Source: Rana temporaria | Taxonomy: Eukaryota; Chordata; Amphibia; Anura; Ranidae | DNA length: 64,000 nucleotides | Assembly: GCF_905171775.1 (NCBI RefSeq) | Contig: NC_053499.1 | Span: 146,322,751-146,386,750, forward strand | Direction of reading: 5' to 3' | Shown: positions 1 to 11,505 of the stretch, piece after piece | Position numbering within the stretch: the stretch's first letter is position 1 | How the letters are laid out: each line of letters starts with the position of its first letter | Program-made: the position numbers and the translations under genes | Notes under the pieces: generated by a model | Told to the model about the DNA's origin: nothing | Databases searched by the model: none | The model's input: only the letters and a program-made list of their open reading frames with translations

Positions 1-149
1 ATTTTTTTCTCTCCTGCCAGTGCATCGCCTCAGTGTGAAAGCCCTCCGGCTTTCACATTGAGGTTGCTGGGCAGGAGTTTTTCAGGCAGTATAGCAGCGC
101 TATTTTTAGCGCTGTACCGCCTGAAAAACTCCTCAGTGTGAAAGGGGTC
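1..149. mobile_element. Family A TIR element, right part, cut by window edge
   Basis: This is the right half of the element family that is complete at 44495-44872 and 61313-61698. It shows the internal hairpin (GTGAAAGCC...GGCTTTCAC), the AGCGCTATTTTTAGCGCT motif and the terminal CAGTGTGAAAGGGGTC. It is followed by TTA at 150-152, the same 3-bp target seen at the complete copies. The left end lies outside the window. Confidence 0.75.
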
Positions 150-468
150 TTAGGAGCATTCTTTCTCCCAACCACTAATGTAAACGATATTCTCCCCAAA
201 GACCACCAAAGTTTTCCTGGTTTGGAAAACAAACTAAACAATCTGAGGCATGCATCTACACAAATGGATCTCAGAGCCATTCCCATCAGGTCAAGGTAAA
301 AATCAGGGGTCTTCCTTATTAATTCACGTTATCTTGTTGACAAGGAGCCCTTTACAATCCCTACATAGGCCCCAACCTCACTTAAGTGGACAGAAGGTCG
401 CAGACATGAAGCAAGAGTGAGTCTTTATGAAGACAACATTGTCCTATTCATGCCTAATCCATATTCTT

Positions 469-1002
469 TTTTTTTTAAATCAGAAATGTTTATTGAGAAA
501 AGAAAAAAAAAAGAAACAAGACTTTTTTTTTTTTAAACAGAAAAGAAAATCACAGCCAATACACAGCTCATAAACACATCATCAAAACCTTCCATCAATG
601 CAAATGACAGTTTACACATAAAGCACCGCAGACTCCCATATGACATAAAACCTTGGTCGGAGGACACTATTCAAAAGGCACTAGCCCCACCGGAGCACCT
701 ACATCCCCCTGCTCACATACAAACAGTGAATCCGGTGGATCAAACTCCCCACCCTCTGACTGCCCCCCCTGACTGACTACCCCCCTCATCTACCTAAACA
801 GCCTATCCATGACCAGATCTACCGGAGACAAGCCCCACACTTGTTCAAACTTTCTCGAGCAACCCCTGTGTTGATAGACATACAGTACCTCTCCATTCTT
901 ATGGTGTCTCCCATTTGTGTAATCCATTCCTTCAATGTTGGAGGATCAACTGCCTTCCAATGCCGAAGGATTAGCCTACGGGCCTGAAACAGAGCTCTCA
1001 GT
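469..1002 (-). mobile_element. 5'-truncated L1/Tx1-type LINE copy
   Basis: A retroposed fragment in minus orientation. The poly-T tracts near 469 and 520 are its A-tail and A-rich 3' end. It is flanked by a perfect 15-bp target-site duplication, CTAATCCATATTCTT, at 454-468 and 1003-1017. The reverse complement near 900-1000 reads as a short stretch resembling the extreme C-terminus of LINE ORF2, with an HWKA..PPT pattern matching the CWKS..PPT region of the full LINE at 48783-52604. Stops follow, so it is dead. It is a different subfamily from the full element because the 3' UTRs do not match. Confidence 0.75.
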
Positions 1003-1017
1003 CTAATCCATATTCTT

Positions 1018-1863
1018 ACTTGTTGACTACATGGAAATTATCGTTGAGAATAGCCATTATTTTGGGTTATTCATAAAATGGTCCAAATGTACATTTTCCC
1101 ACACAAACCTTTCCCCCTGTCGCTCAATCCCAAGCCAATCCCTTTACTTTGGGCTCAATCCTGAATGGACTTGGAGATTAAAATCCCAAGAAATCCCAAG
1201 AACTTCATTACCCAGTTAATAAATGAACAATATGATGGACATTGAAATGAAATGAAATTCTTCATACAAACAGTATTATCTTTCTCCCTTGTTGAATAAA
1301 TGGAAAGAATTTTCTCGGGAGTGAAGAGGTAATACACAAAGTGAGAGGTCCTGGGAAACTGCATTAGCGCACACAGACAGCTGACCCGCGGTATGTGGAG
1401 GGTGTGTGTTCTGTCTACAGATCAACGGTCAATGCAAAGAGAGTATGGGCCTTATCCCTCCCCTCACAAACACTATCGCACAATGAATAATCATTATTGC
1501 TCTGTAAATGCACAATTTAATATAATTGAGCAGGAATGAAAATCTGTAGCAGATTTTAAGTAGATTTGAAGTAATCATTATCTTTCACAATCAAATGAGC
1601 CAAAACAAGTAGTAATACATAGTTCAGCTCCTAATCTTTGCCGTCTAACCCTTGTGGGGAAAATGGATTCCCACCCACAGCGCAAGTAGATTTTCCTTGG
1701 TTTAGTATATGTGCTTCTATTCAATATATCTACAATAAAGTAATTACAATAAAAACTAAAAAAAGTGAACCTGGCAGTAACTTTACAAGTCTATACAAAT
1801 AACTTCATGAGATGTCACAATATACAGCACAGCAAAAAACTTCTCAAAAAAAATCATTAGACA
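1018..1863. other. No feature seen
   Basis: AT-rich single-copy-looking sequence, presumably BANP intron. Short open frames here have no recognisable domain and no splice or codon pattern that would support an exon. Confidence 0.4.
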
Positions 1864-1871
1864 CCAGTCAG

Positions 1872-2376
1872 CAGGGATGGACTGGCCATTGGGACTACAG
1901 AGAGTTTCCCGTTGGGCCGATGGCTCAGTGGGCTGGCTTCAGTGACAGCAGACTGCCGCCCCCCTCTGCTCCTCTGTCTCTCCCTCCCCGCAGCACTCAC
2001 CTGGGGGGAACAAAGAAGCAAGGGGAGAACCAGAGGAGCAGGGGGGACAACAGAGGAGCATAGGGGGAGGGGACAGACAACTGACTCAACAGCTATGGCG
2101 TGGGAGTTTCTCACTTCTGCCTAATCTTGTGCCATAAGGGGAGGCACCGAACGGATTCTTTGCCCCGGGTGAAATAATGTCTAGCTTCCCCACTGGTACT
2201 GCCTATAAGAGTACCAGCCGTTCTACTCTAATAAAGTAGAACGGCTAGTGAAGGGGGAGAGGGGGCTTGGGTGGCCGGGGGGGTGCAGGAGTTGTCGGCC
2301 ACCATGGGAGAGACCTGTCAAAGTGGGCCAGTCTGGATGAAGTCCAGGGCCAAATTTCTGTCCCAGTCCAGCCCTG
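1872..2376. mobile_element. hAT-type MITE with 8-bp TSD
   Basis: The ends are imperfect inverted repeats, CAGGGATGGACTGG at the left and CCAGTCCAGCCCTG at the right. A perfect 8-bp duplication CCAGTCAG lies at 1864-1871 and 2377-2384, as expected for hAT elements. No transposase frame is present. The interior carries a short hairpin around 2205-2250 (TACCAGCCGTTCTACT and its complement). The two 70-85 residue open frames inside are low-complexity and not genes. Confidence 0.8.
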
Positions 2377-2384
2377 CCAGTCAG

Positions 2385-3071
2385 TGACCGTGTCCAGGCT
2401 GAAATTATGCTATCTGTCTCCTGCAGGCAGAAGGAAGCATTTACAGTCTTCCCTCCTTCAGTTATCAGACTGCATCATTGCAGCTTTGTACCAAGCCACA
2501 AGCTGAGTGGTTGCAACAGAGTCAGACATTTGTGAGAGCTTTTGACTTTATAGGCAATAGAGCCCCATTCAGTTGAATCCATTTGAGTCCAGTGATTGGA
2601 TGATGCCATCTGTTGCAGGCATGTGGAAGCATCTCCTCAGTAATGGGAGGATCTGTGTCAGACATTTGTGACTTTGCACAGACAAAAGCACATCTTTAGC
2701 GGAATGGGGAAGAATCAGAACTTCTGATTATTGTTTTTTTGCTGTCTGTGCATTCCTGGCACAGTAACAACTACTCCCCCCCAATTCTTTTGTATGTGTC
2801 ACAAGCAAAGGAAGTGAGGGAAAATCTTCCCAATGGCATCAGAGACCAGAAAAAGATCATGACAGAAAGGATTTTTTGCCTTTTCCAAAACTAGAACAAA
2901 AAAAAAAAAACTGTCTGTGGTTATGTTTTAATGATATTATGAATTTTATTTTAATCCTAGCAGGCTCCAAGCTTCCCAATTTTGGCCAAAGGATGGGGTC
3001 ATGCTATGATAAAGGATCTGAGCAAATAATTTGGGAGTTCAGCTGTGAGAGGCACTGTCAATATGGTTTGT
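2385..3071. other. No feature seen
   Basis: Non-coding sequence with an A-run at 2898-2910. Nothing recognisable. Confidence 0.4.
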
Positions 3072-3074
3072 TAA

Positions 3075-3376
3075 GACTGCATTCACACCTGAGCGTAGCG
3101 TTTTGCGTCAGTTTTTTACCGCGATTTGCCGCGACAAAACGCGGCGCTTTTTACCGCGATTTTTTATAGGTCTAGGGTCACCAATGTAAAACGCCCAAAC
3201 GCCCAAATTCGAGCGACAAAAAGGGTCCAGAACTTGTTTGGGCTTCAGGCGTTCGGCGTCAGGCGTTTTGTAGTGGAGATGTGAACCATCTCCATAGAGA
3301 ATAATGTATTTTTTCCCCTCTAGCGTTTTGGAGCGTCGCGCTTCAGGTGACAAAACGCTCAGGTGTGAATGCAGCC
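3075..3376. mobile_element. Family D TIR element (TAA target)
   Basis: Inverted ends GACTGCATTCACACCTGAGC and its near complement ending GAATGCAGCC. The element is flanked by TAA at 3072-3074 and 3377-3379. The interior is rich in GCGTTTT and CGCC motifs. The 302-bp size, lack of coding sequence and 3-bp T-A-A duplication fit a Harbinger-like MITE. A relative is at 58341-58688. Confidence 0.8.
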
Positions 3377-3377
3377 T

Positions 3378-3755
3378 AAAGAGGAAGTAAAGTCTTCTTT
3401 ATTAATTGCACCTACAGGTAAGCCTATAATAAGGTGCATTCGCTCTGAAGGAACGGCCATCTGTGCGGTTACATCAGAGCCCTGTGCCTTGACTGGCACG
3501 CTCCCACGTGCATGCGCAGGAGTGACGTCATCAGGGTTCGCCGGAGTCCGCAAACCCGGGAGAAACACTGGTCGTCTTAGCGGTGTGCAGGCGCTGCTGC
3601 AGGGCTTCATTTTAAGGTAAGTATTTCATTTAAAAAAAAAAAAAAAAAAAAGGTAAGTATTTCATAATGACCTATTGCATACTAGCTTATTATGTCTTAC
3701 AGGGTGTTTTTTTTTTTTTTCTTTCTTTTTTTCCCCTCACGTTTACAACCTCCTT
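3378..3755 (+). repeat. Family H repeat, copy 1
   Basis: Shares blocks with 7578-8015 and 16018-16448: ACAGGTAAGCCTATAATAAG near 3414, a CG-rich centre, AGGTAAGTATTTCAT (present twice here, near 3616 and 3649, separated by an A-run), and a right end GTTTACAACC near 3741. It abuts the Family D element directly. Non-coding; the 83-residue frames on both strands are shadows of the CG-rich core. Confidence 0.65.
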
Positions 3756-4949
3756 AATGCCCTGTGTTTGCATCAAATGGGTTTTATATCCCCATACAAG
3801 TCTATGAGAATGCAAAGCCTGCTTGAAGTAGGTCAAATGTAGGTCAGGAGAAGGTCAAATGCACCTCCCAATAAATTCTAAATAATCTCAGAAGCATCTT
3901 AACCTGATGTCAAATGGTTGCTATAAAAAAAAAAAAAAAAAAAAAAGACCAAAGCCTGTCGATACAGACTCTACTGCAGGGAAATATGACCACTAGAATC
4001 CCTGAGAATGCAGAAAGATGGCAGCCAATGCAGACTGCTAGTGTCCATCTAAGACTGAAATATCTGTTTTGGGTGATGTTTACCTTTAATTACTTAAAAT
4101 ATGTATTCTTGCATCATGGCATGCTATACTGGAAGTAAAAACAGTATACAATAGTTCCGTTTTTGAAGAGGAATCAGACTGAAAGCTTTCACATTCCAAA
4201 TAAAAAAATAAAAAAAAGTAATTGAGGAGACTAAAAAAATATTTCCTGTAACAGTACAAACCGAGACGGTATTAAAATGATGCATAATACACCTTTTCCT
4301 GCATTTGGGAGAAATGTTGTATTCAGCTCTGCCAATGAGGTGGTTAACACCATTTAACATGAAAAGTATTCCTATAACAAAAGAAAAAGCTCTGACCCCT
4401 CCGACCATTTCTGGAAGTAAATCGCACCAAGCTAAAATTCCTTTCCCCGATCAGCTACAATTCCTTTACCTATCTGAAGAAAATCACAGAGCTGCCAGCA
4501 GAACGTCTGAGATATTTGGGGAACTGTACATTACACTGAGTGCTGCTAATGTAAAGTTACCTCAAATGCCCTTTAAATCTCTTCAGCAGTTACAGTTAGA
4601 ATGTCTTGTGGCTATAGGACAAGAATGAAACACCACATTACACTTACTGGATTTACAAAGCGACACTGAACATACAGTATATAAGCAGCGGTTTCCAGGC
4701 AATTAGAATTCCTGCTGAGCTTCTCATTTCAATGTATTACTATAGTGAAAGTCAGCAATATGGATATCAGAATCACAGCTTTGGGGAACAATAAAATGAA
4801 ACTAAAGTCAAATGAGATTCCCTGCTGCCCTCACTCCTTTAAAGTGAACCTGTACCCAGACTATAAAACTTCAAACATTTAAATATTTTTAACAAGAAGT
4901 AAATTAAGTAATTCCCTCCTAATTTGGCTACTCCTGAGGCGAGTTAAGC
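3756..4949. other. No gene recognised
   Basis: Contains A-runs (near 3926-3946) and otherwise unremarkable sequence. A 107-residue frame at 4305-4628 on the plus strand has no recognisable domain and no adjacent convincing splice signal, so I do not call it. Confidence 0.35.
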
Positions 4950-5870
4950 GGGGGCTACTCCTGAGCTGTGCTACTGAGTTATTGCTGAGAGGGGGAAGCA
5001 TGATGGACCAAGTTGCTGACTCACTGCTGAGAGGGGGGAGCATTGGGAGCTAAGCTGCTGTGGCAGGGTGAGGTGAGGTGAGCTGAGCTGCTGTCATTTC
5101 TGAAAGGGGAGAGCAGGATGAGTTGAGCCATTATGTTGGGTGATGATATTGTGGCAGGGTGAACTGCGCTGCTGAGTTATTGCTGAGAGGTGGGAGTAGG
5201 GAGAGCTGAGTCATTACATTGGGTGAGCTGCTGAGTCATTGTTGGAGGGGGAGTTGAGACTTTCTTTGGGTGGTGATGCTGTGGCAGGGTGAACTGTGCT
5301 GCCGAGTTATTGCTGAGAGGTGGGAGCAGGAGGAGCCGAGACATAATTTTGGGTAATGTTGCTGTGGCAGGGTGAGCCGAATAGATCAGTCATTGTGGGG
5401 AGATGGGAGCAGGGTGAGCCGAGTAGATGAGTCCTTGTGGAGAGTGGGGGGTGGGTGAACTATTATGTTGGGTGATAATGTTGTGGCAGGGTGAGCTGAG
5501 CTGCTAAGTTATTGCTGAGAGGTGTGAGCAGAGAGAGCCGGGCCATTACATTGGGTGATGATGCTGTTGCAGGGCGAGCTGAGTTGATGAGTCATTGTGA
5601 AGAGATGAGAGAAGGGTAAGCTGAGCAATAATGTTGGGTGATGATGCTGTGACAGGGCGAGCCGAGTTGATGAGTCATTGTGGAGAGGGGGGGAACTGGA
5701 CCTTTATGTTGGGTGACAATGCTGTGGCAGGGTGAGCTGAGCTACCGAGTCATTGCTGAGACGGGGGAGCTGAGCCATTATGTTGTATAATGAAGCTGTG
5801 GCAAATTTTTGACAAGTAAGGAAGGTGTGTTCAGCTGCCGAGTCACTGTTTGCAGGGTGCAGTAGTCGAT
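4950..5870. repeat. Degenerate tandem array, about 75-130 bp units
   Basis: The phrase GGCAGGGTGA or a close variant recurs near 5065, 5155, 5285, 5366, 5486, 5570, 5650 and 5725. Each is followed by GAGCTGAG or similar, then GAGTCATTG, GAGAGG, GGGAGCA, and a return to TTGGGTGATGATG. Units vary in length through internal indels, so this is an old, imperfect minisatellite. No open frame runs through it. Confidence 0.85.
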
Positions 5871-7263
5871 TTGAGCTGATGAGTCTCAAATAACATATTC
5901 CCCCGAGATGTCAAACAAGGTAATATACCGTAGGTGTAATGTGGTCCACAAATGTTTTGCCGCATAATGTACTTTGAAGCAACGTAAATAGTTAAAAGTC
6001 TTACAGTACTGTTACTAATGAAAGTATATTGATGTCTATGCATCTTGACCTCTATTTAATAACACACAATAATGTTGAAATGCAATAAATCAAAGGAACT
6101 ATCTTTTTCCCTTCGGACTCTGTATTAATTATAACATCTTAATAATTCAATATATCTTTGCCATCTTTATCTCATGAAGCAAACTAAAATGAAAAATGGA
6201 GCTCATTCAGTTTACTCATCGCTGCATTTTCCTGTGTCCTGCCTCTGAGATGATCACCAAACCTTTTGCCATGTTACATTTTCAGTTTGTTTCAATTTCA
6301 ACACAAACACGGAAAGTTTGAAAGCGGTCCTATGGACTCACAAATGCCTCCCGAAATCCTTCCACAAATAGTCAGCGGGAAATGAAGTCTCAATTCTGCA
6401 AACTGGCAACCAAATCAGAGACCAGGATTTCTAATAAATCACACTCTACTGTTTGTTGGACAAGGAAAAAAGATCTCAGCCTTCAGGAGGAGGTTCGCCA
6501 CAATTGCCAGAGCTGCAGTGGAAGGTCTCTCGTCATCCAAGCCTCCTTAAAGGGGCAAATTAATGATTAGAAAGAAATGAAAGATTGTAAAGGATTATAA
6601 AACAATTTAGAGCCAGGGTTCAAGTATGGGACAAGGAAGTAAAAGGGAAATGATGGAATCTCAGTGTCTAATGATACAAAATAGATTTCAGGAAAGCTAT
6701 TAAATTGATGTTTCCCAGGAATGTTTACAATTATGTACATGGCAACGGCTGGGAAGGTACCTCTGTGTTCTTAGACTAGATCATCATGTACAAATATTAA
6801 AAAGGCTCCCTAGGTTCAGTGAAAGGTATTGGCGGTCACATATCTTCTGCAGAGAGAACAAACTAGGAGCATAAAAAGAGCACACTGAGGCTAAGCACAC
6901 AGGACCCAACATCTTGGATGTTTATTGGGGGGGGGGGGGGGGTTCAGCAAACAATAGGGCAGAAGGCATGAGGGTGGCAAAAAAAAAAAAGCATGGGTCA
7001 CATAGCAATCCAGGGGCTCCACCAACTTCAGCAAAGATTACACTTGTGTCAGGGTAGCACCACAAGTTCCAGTGATCCCAGTGTCCAGATAGCAGCAGAC
7101 AGTCCCAGCACTTCTAAGCGGTGACTTCAATTCTAGCCTCTAGTAAAAGCCTGCTGCCATGAGTTTCTTCATTCCTATCATTGGAGTAAACTCTGAGCAT
7201 ACTCTGATCGCTGAAATTCAGATACAATATAACAGCCATGTGTTTACTGATTATTTATTACAG
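5871..7263. other. No gene recognised
   Basis: Non-coding sequence with a 16-base G run at 6927-6942 and an A run at 6979-6990. No splice-flanked open segment matching BANP was seen. Confidence 0.35.
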
Positions 7264-7500
7264 GTACTTAAATGCCGCCGTCAATTTACACAGTGCTTTA
7301 CATACAGAATATCTATTATATATTCACATCAGTCCCTGGCCTCAAGGAACCAATTAACCTACCAGCATGTCTTTGGGTGGTGGGAGGAAAACGGAGAACC
7401 TGGAGGAAACTCACGCATGAACAGAGACCTGAGCCCAAGCTACCAATCCCAAGCAGTCTGGCCATATCCAACATAATCCTGTGCTCCTTGCTTATTCTCC
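7264..7500. repeat. LINE/SINE 3'-tail fragment (L2/CR1-like)
   Basis: Contains the widespread vertebrate repeat phrases CAGTGCTTTACATACAG, CTGGCCTCAAGGAACC and ATGTCTTTGGGTGGTGGGAG followed by GAAAACGGAGAACCTGGAGG. I know these as parts of ancient L2/CR1-related tails, but the exact family is from memory and unverified. The overlapping frames at 7159-7544 come from this repeat and are not genes. Confidence 0.5.
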
Positions 7501-7577
7501 AGATGCCCTTTGTGGGCACAGAAACCGATTTACACACTGACTAGTCATGTAACATTTGTTTAGGACCCTATCACATT

Positions 7578-8015
7578 AATGTACGGTTTAGGAGATATTC
7601 CCCTCGCAATAAGCCGCTGACTGCAACAGCATATGCGCACAGGGGATTCTCGGCTTAAGGCCTGGCAGACGCCGGACCTTGCCGGAAAGAAGTCTCCCGC
7701 GCGCGCATGCATTGCAGCGGCGCATGCGGGGGATCCTCGGCTAAAGGACCGGCAGCAGCAGGACCTTGCCGAATTGAAGTCTCCGGCGCGCATGCATCGC
7801 CGCTCCAGCCAATCACAGCGCTGGAGCCGCGATACCCGGAAGACACGCTGAGGCAAGATGTCATCTTCCTCAGCATGGACCAGGTAAGTTACCGATGCCT
7901 CGTTCTAAGGTAAGTATTTCATAATCAGCTAGTATGCGGTGCATACAAGCTGATTATGCCTTTTGCCTTACAGGTGATTAAAAAAAAAAACTTTTGGGGA
8001 CTATACAACCGCTTT
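7578..8015 (+). repeat. Family H repeat, copy 2
   Basis: Shares GGTTTAGGAGATATTCCCCT, the CG-rich core with AATCACAGCGCTGGAGC and GGCGCATGC, GACCAGGTAAGTTAC, AAGGTAAGTATTTCATAAT and the right end ACAACCGCTTTAA with 16018-16448. Five short overlapping frames on both strands reflect this CG-rich core and are not coding. Confidence 0.75.
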
Positions 8016-9219
8016 AAGTATTGGAAACGGTCGTGTTCTTATATTTTGGGAAGATTTGTTTACACATCTTGTATCACAGAGAAGAATTGAGGTGAAATGT
8101 CCTCACTGTGGACACAGATTCACCAAAAAAATATGAAAAGATAGTCTAATCTTTCTCCGAGGTATAAAAAAAAGTTGTTGTTTTGCGAAAAAAACACATA
8201 AAAAAGCCAAACCCAACAAACATCCCTTAATACCAGGGTGAAGAAAGTGATTAGCCTGTTATGATGGGTAAATGTGGCTCAATAATAGCTGTAGCTTCAA
8301 CAGATTTCCTACTTCTTTTAAGAACATCCAAGTTCTAAAAACATTCCTCTAAGTATAGCCAAGTGACTTTACTTAAAAAAAAAAAATTGTATAAGAGAAA
8401 GCACACACAAGATGCAAAAAAATACAATCATGCCATATCAACACTTCCACATTTAAACATGACTAATAATCACACTGAGTGATCTTCTGTTAAATCATAC
8501 ACCAACCCCCCCCCCCCCCCCGAGCTTTGATGGGAATGTGAAAATCGAAATAAATTTGTAAAGCCAAGTTATTTAAGTGAACTTTGCTGCTGGCTTGGAC
8601 TCCGTCAAAACTTTTTAAAACAAGACTATGAAGTATAACTCGCTGCACTCTACCAATCTCTATTCTCCCTGCTTTACGAGAGCCGAAAGCATCTTTAAGT
8701 AAAACACATTTTCCCCTGCGGTTTTATCTTCCATTAGTACTGCCAGATAAACTGTCTGCAACACTCAGGCCTGAACTATAGGAGACAATGCCAGCTGTTC
8801 CCCCGAAAGGATACACCGAGGGTTAGTCACTGGATTTTTACTGTACTCCATGGCAGGAGAGCGGACATTTCGATTTATAGGCCCTGAACTGTCACTTAGT
8901 ACTCATAAAAAAAAAGGACTCAGAAAGAGAGGAAAAAACTGTATTTATTGCTGTAAAAAAATTACTTTATTGTTTACAAAAGTCCAATAAATTTCAGGGC
9001 TGGACTCCAGAGGAGAGCAAAGGCAAGCCAAAGAAGTGTAATTTTTTTCCCCAGAGGTGGGACACAACACTCTCTACAAGCTGTTGTGTTTGATAGCCGA
9101 AAGGCGTAGCACACTTTGGCCAATCTTAGATGCTTGTGCCGCATGCAGGGAGATCACCTTGGACTATGCTGAACTGTGTGCTCATTTTCAAATGCCTCAA
9201 AATGATCCTCCGCATTGTG
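8016..9219. other. No gene recognised
   Basis: Holds a 16-base C run (8506-8521) and several A runs. Nothing else identified. Confidence 0.35.
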
Positions 9220-9222
9220 TAA

Positions 9223-9630
9223 GGCCGCGTACACAGGGTCGGACAAAACCGATGAGAATGGACCGAGGTTCAGTTTCATCGGTCCAAACTGACCGTGTGT
9301 ATAGCCCATCGGTCTGTTTACCTTCGGTCCAAATTTTTAAAACATGCTTTAAAATCGAACCGATGGACCGCTGCCCGATCGATCCAAACCGATGGTTAGT
9401 ATAGAAAGCATCGGTTCAAAACCTGCGCATGCTCAGAATCAAGTCGACGCATGCTTGGAAGCATTGAACTTCGTTTTATTCAGCACGTCGTGTGTTTGAC
9501 GTCACCGCGTTCTGACCCGATCGTTTTTGGAACGATGGTGTACGCACATCAGACCACTTCAGTGGTGAACCAATGGAAATGGCCCGTCGGACCATTCTCA
9601 TCGGTTTGGAACGACCGTGTGTACGCGGCC
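9223..9630. mobile_element. Family B TIR element, copy 1
   Basis: Terminal inverted repeats GGCCGCGTACACAGGGTCGG and the complement of CGACCGTGTGTACGCGGCC. Near-identical in plan and sequence to 40810-41211, including the internal GCATGCTCAGAATCAAGTCG and GTTTGACGTCACCGCG. Flanks are TAA (9220-9222) and TCA (9631-9633), a one-mismatch 3-bp duplication. No transposase. The 115-residue frame at 9057-9404 is incidental. Confidence 0.8.
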
Positions 9631-9759
9631 TCAAAAGTCAGTTTGATCTGGTCTTTTCTGATCCTCCCCTTCTGCCACTGTCCCCAATTAATCTCCTGAT
9701 ATGACATAGCCTTTGAAATCACTCTGCTCCGTTTTGGTGTGCATTGCTAAAAAGGTTTT

Positions 9760-10040
9760 TATTTTATTTTGGGGGAGTGCATGTGATCAGCACAGGGCCA
9801 ATTAGCACTGTCCAGACAGTGGGTCAGGGGTCCTGAAACCTCATAGGACAGAGTATAAAAACTCTTCCTATAAACGTTAACCAGACACTGATAGTCACAA
9901 GACTGCTATATACTGCTGATGAGAAAGGGTAGTTTAGTTTATATTTACTAAGATAATTCAATTTCCATGTTCTGTGTACTGTGGGAGACCAGATATAGTG
10001 AATGCAGGCTCTTGGGTTTAGTAACACTTTAAATGTGGCA
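9760..10040 (-). repeat. Dispersed repeat J, minus copy
   Basis: Its reverse complement matches 18110-18400: the shared order is TTACTAAACCC, GGTCTCCCACAGTACAC, AATAAATATAA, CTTTTCTCAT, GTCTTGTGA, GTCCTATGAGG and TTGGCCCTGTGCT. Non-coding. Superfamily unknown. Confidence 0.7.
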
Positions 10041-11042
10041 ACCCCACATTTGGATTTTCTGCTATACATATATATTTTTATAGTTTATATGTGGCCTGGG
10101 AGTAGCTGCTTGCTTCACATCTTTGATACAGTCTCTTATATTTATTTATTTTTCAAAACAAATTTAAGCCAACAGCCATCGACTAAAGTCCAGATGTTTC
10201 TAATACAGTTACACGAAAAACACAAAACAACTTGATAACCTGATGTACTCCAAGAATGTATTTTATGCATGTAATCTACACTTCATCTCTGATGTACTTA
10301 AAATAAGCACGCCATCTGAATGACAGCTATAGCAAAGGAACCACATAAAGGAAGAACTGTACACACAAGGGCTGGGCGCACATAGGTTTTGTGACGTGAC
10401 GAATTATGAAAGACTTCACCAAAACGTATTCAGAATTAGAACGTCACTAAATGACAGCAAATCCATGAGTGCGAATATAAAGCTACTAACATCGTCCAGA
10501 AACAATTCACAAGAGAAAATAACAAATCCTCCAACGCAGCCAAAAATTCATAAAACTGGAAGTTTCGTTGTTACTGCATGAATTTTATATTTTATTTTTA
10601 TAATCTGAGCTTTGCACATAAATCAATCCGCGATAAAGTGAAAATGACAGCTCATTCACGGTCCAGGTCTCACAAATCAACAAAGAGAGCTATACTAGCT
10701 AACAGTCTAGCTGTACACTGCTTAATTCCCTCCCAATCTCTTGGCCCAAAAATTCAGACTTGCTGGAAATCACCAGTTAACTTGGCCAAACATTTCCACT
10801 ACTTAAGAATAGTGACAGTGATCAGGCCTGGTGAATGGTTGCTCAGGCCCAAGCACAGCATCCTGGCAGGAGGTCAAACAATCCCTCTATACCTGAAGCA
10901 TCAGGTTCTGGGATGGCTCAGACAGAGCAATGGAGCCAAAGTCAAAGGGTGAGCTTTCTTGTCACTTGACCTAAATGGCCAAAGTGAAAGAGTTTCTTGA
11001 AAGCAAGAAAGGAACCTATTTAGAAAATAAAAAAACGAACCT
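10041..11042. other. No gene recognised
   Basis: AT-rich sequence. The 124-residue frame at 10578-10952 has no domain or codon pattern I recognise. Confidence 0.35.
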
Positions 11043-11045
11043 TTA

Positions 11046-11425
11046 GAGTCGGTTCACACTAGGGCGACACGACTTCCAGCGCGACTTTCAGAGGCGACTC
11101 CGACACGACTTGAGCATGAACCACAGGGCGATCTGGGGCGATTTACAACACGACTTGAAGTCGTCTCCAGGACAGGAGACTTTCCAGTGGCCAATCAAAC
11201 AACAATCAGCTCTAGGGGAGGGAGGGGGAGGGAGAGGTTTGCCTGAGAAATGTATGTTATCTTCCTGGAAAGTCGATTCAGTTAAGACAGTGATCAGACT
11301 TGGAGGAGGTAGTGTGTATTAACACCGCTCCCATTCACTTACATTGTTTTTCTCTACAGCGTGACTTGGGACGACTTGAGGCGACCTCAAGTCGGATCCC
11401 AAGTCGCCCCAGTGTGAACCGACTC
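11046..11425. mobile_element. Family E TIR element
   Basis: Ends GAGTCGGTTCACACTAGGGC and GCCCCAGTGTGAACCGACTC are inverted. The flanks are TTA at 11043-11045 and TAA at 11426-11428, so either a mutated 3-bp duplication or a TA duplication. The interior repeats the word CGACTT in both orientations. A right-end fragment of the same family lies at about 36945-37026. Confidence 0.75.
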
Positions 11426-11505
11426 TAACAACCACTTTGATACAATTTTTTTTTACACTTTGCAAGGCATTTACTATTCACACAGTGTCCCAAGTAGCGC
11501 TATAA

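Noticed and set aside
4305..4628. 107-residue plus-strand frame
   Set aside because: No recognisable domain, no splice context and no repeat identity; likely chance.
10578..10952. 124-residue plus-strand frame
   Set aside because: Composition and lack of motifs look random.
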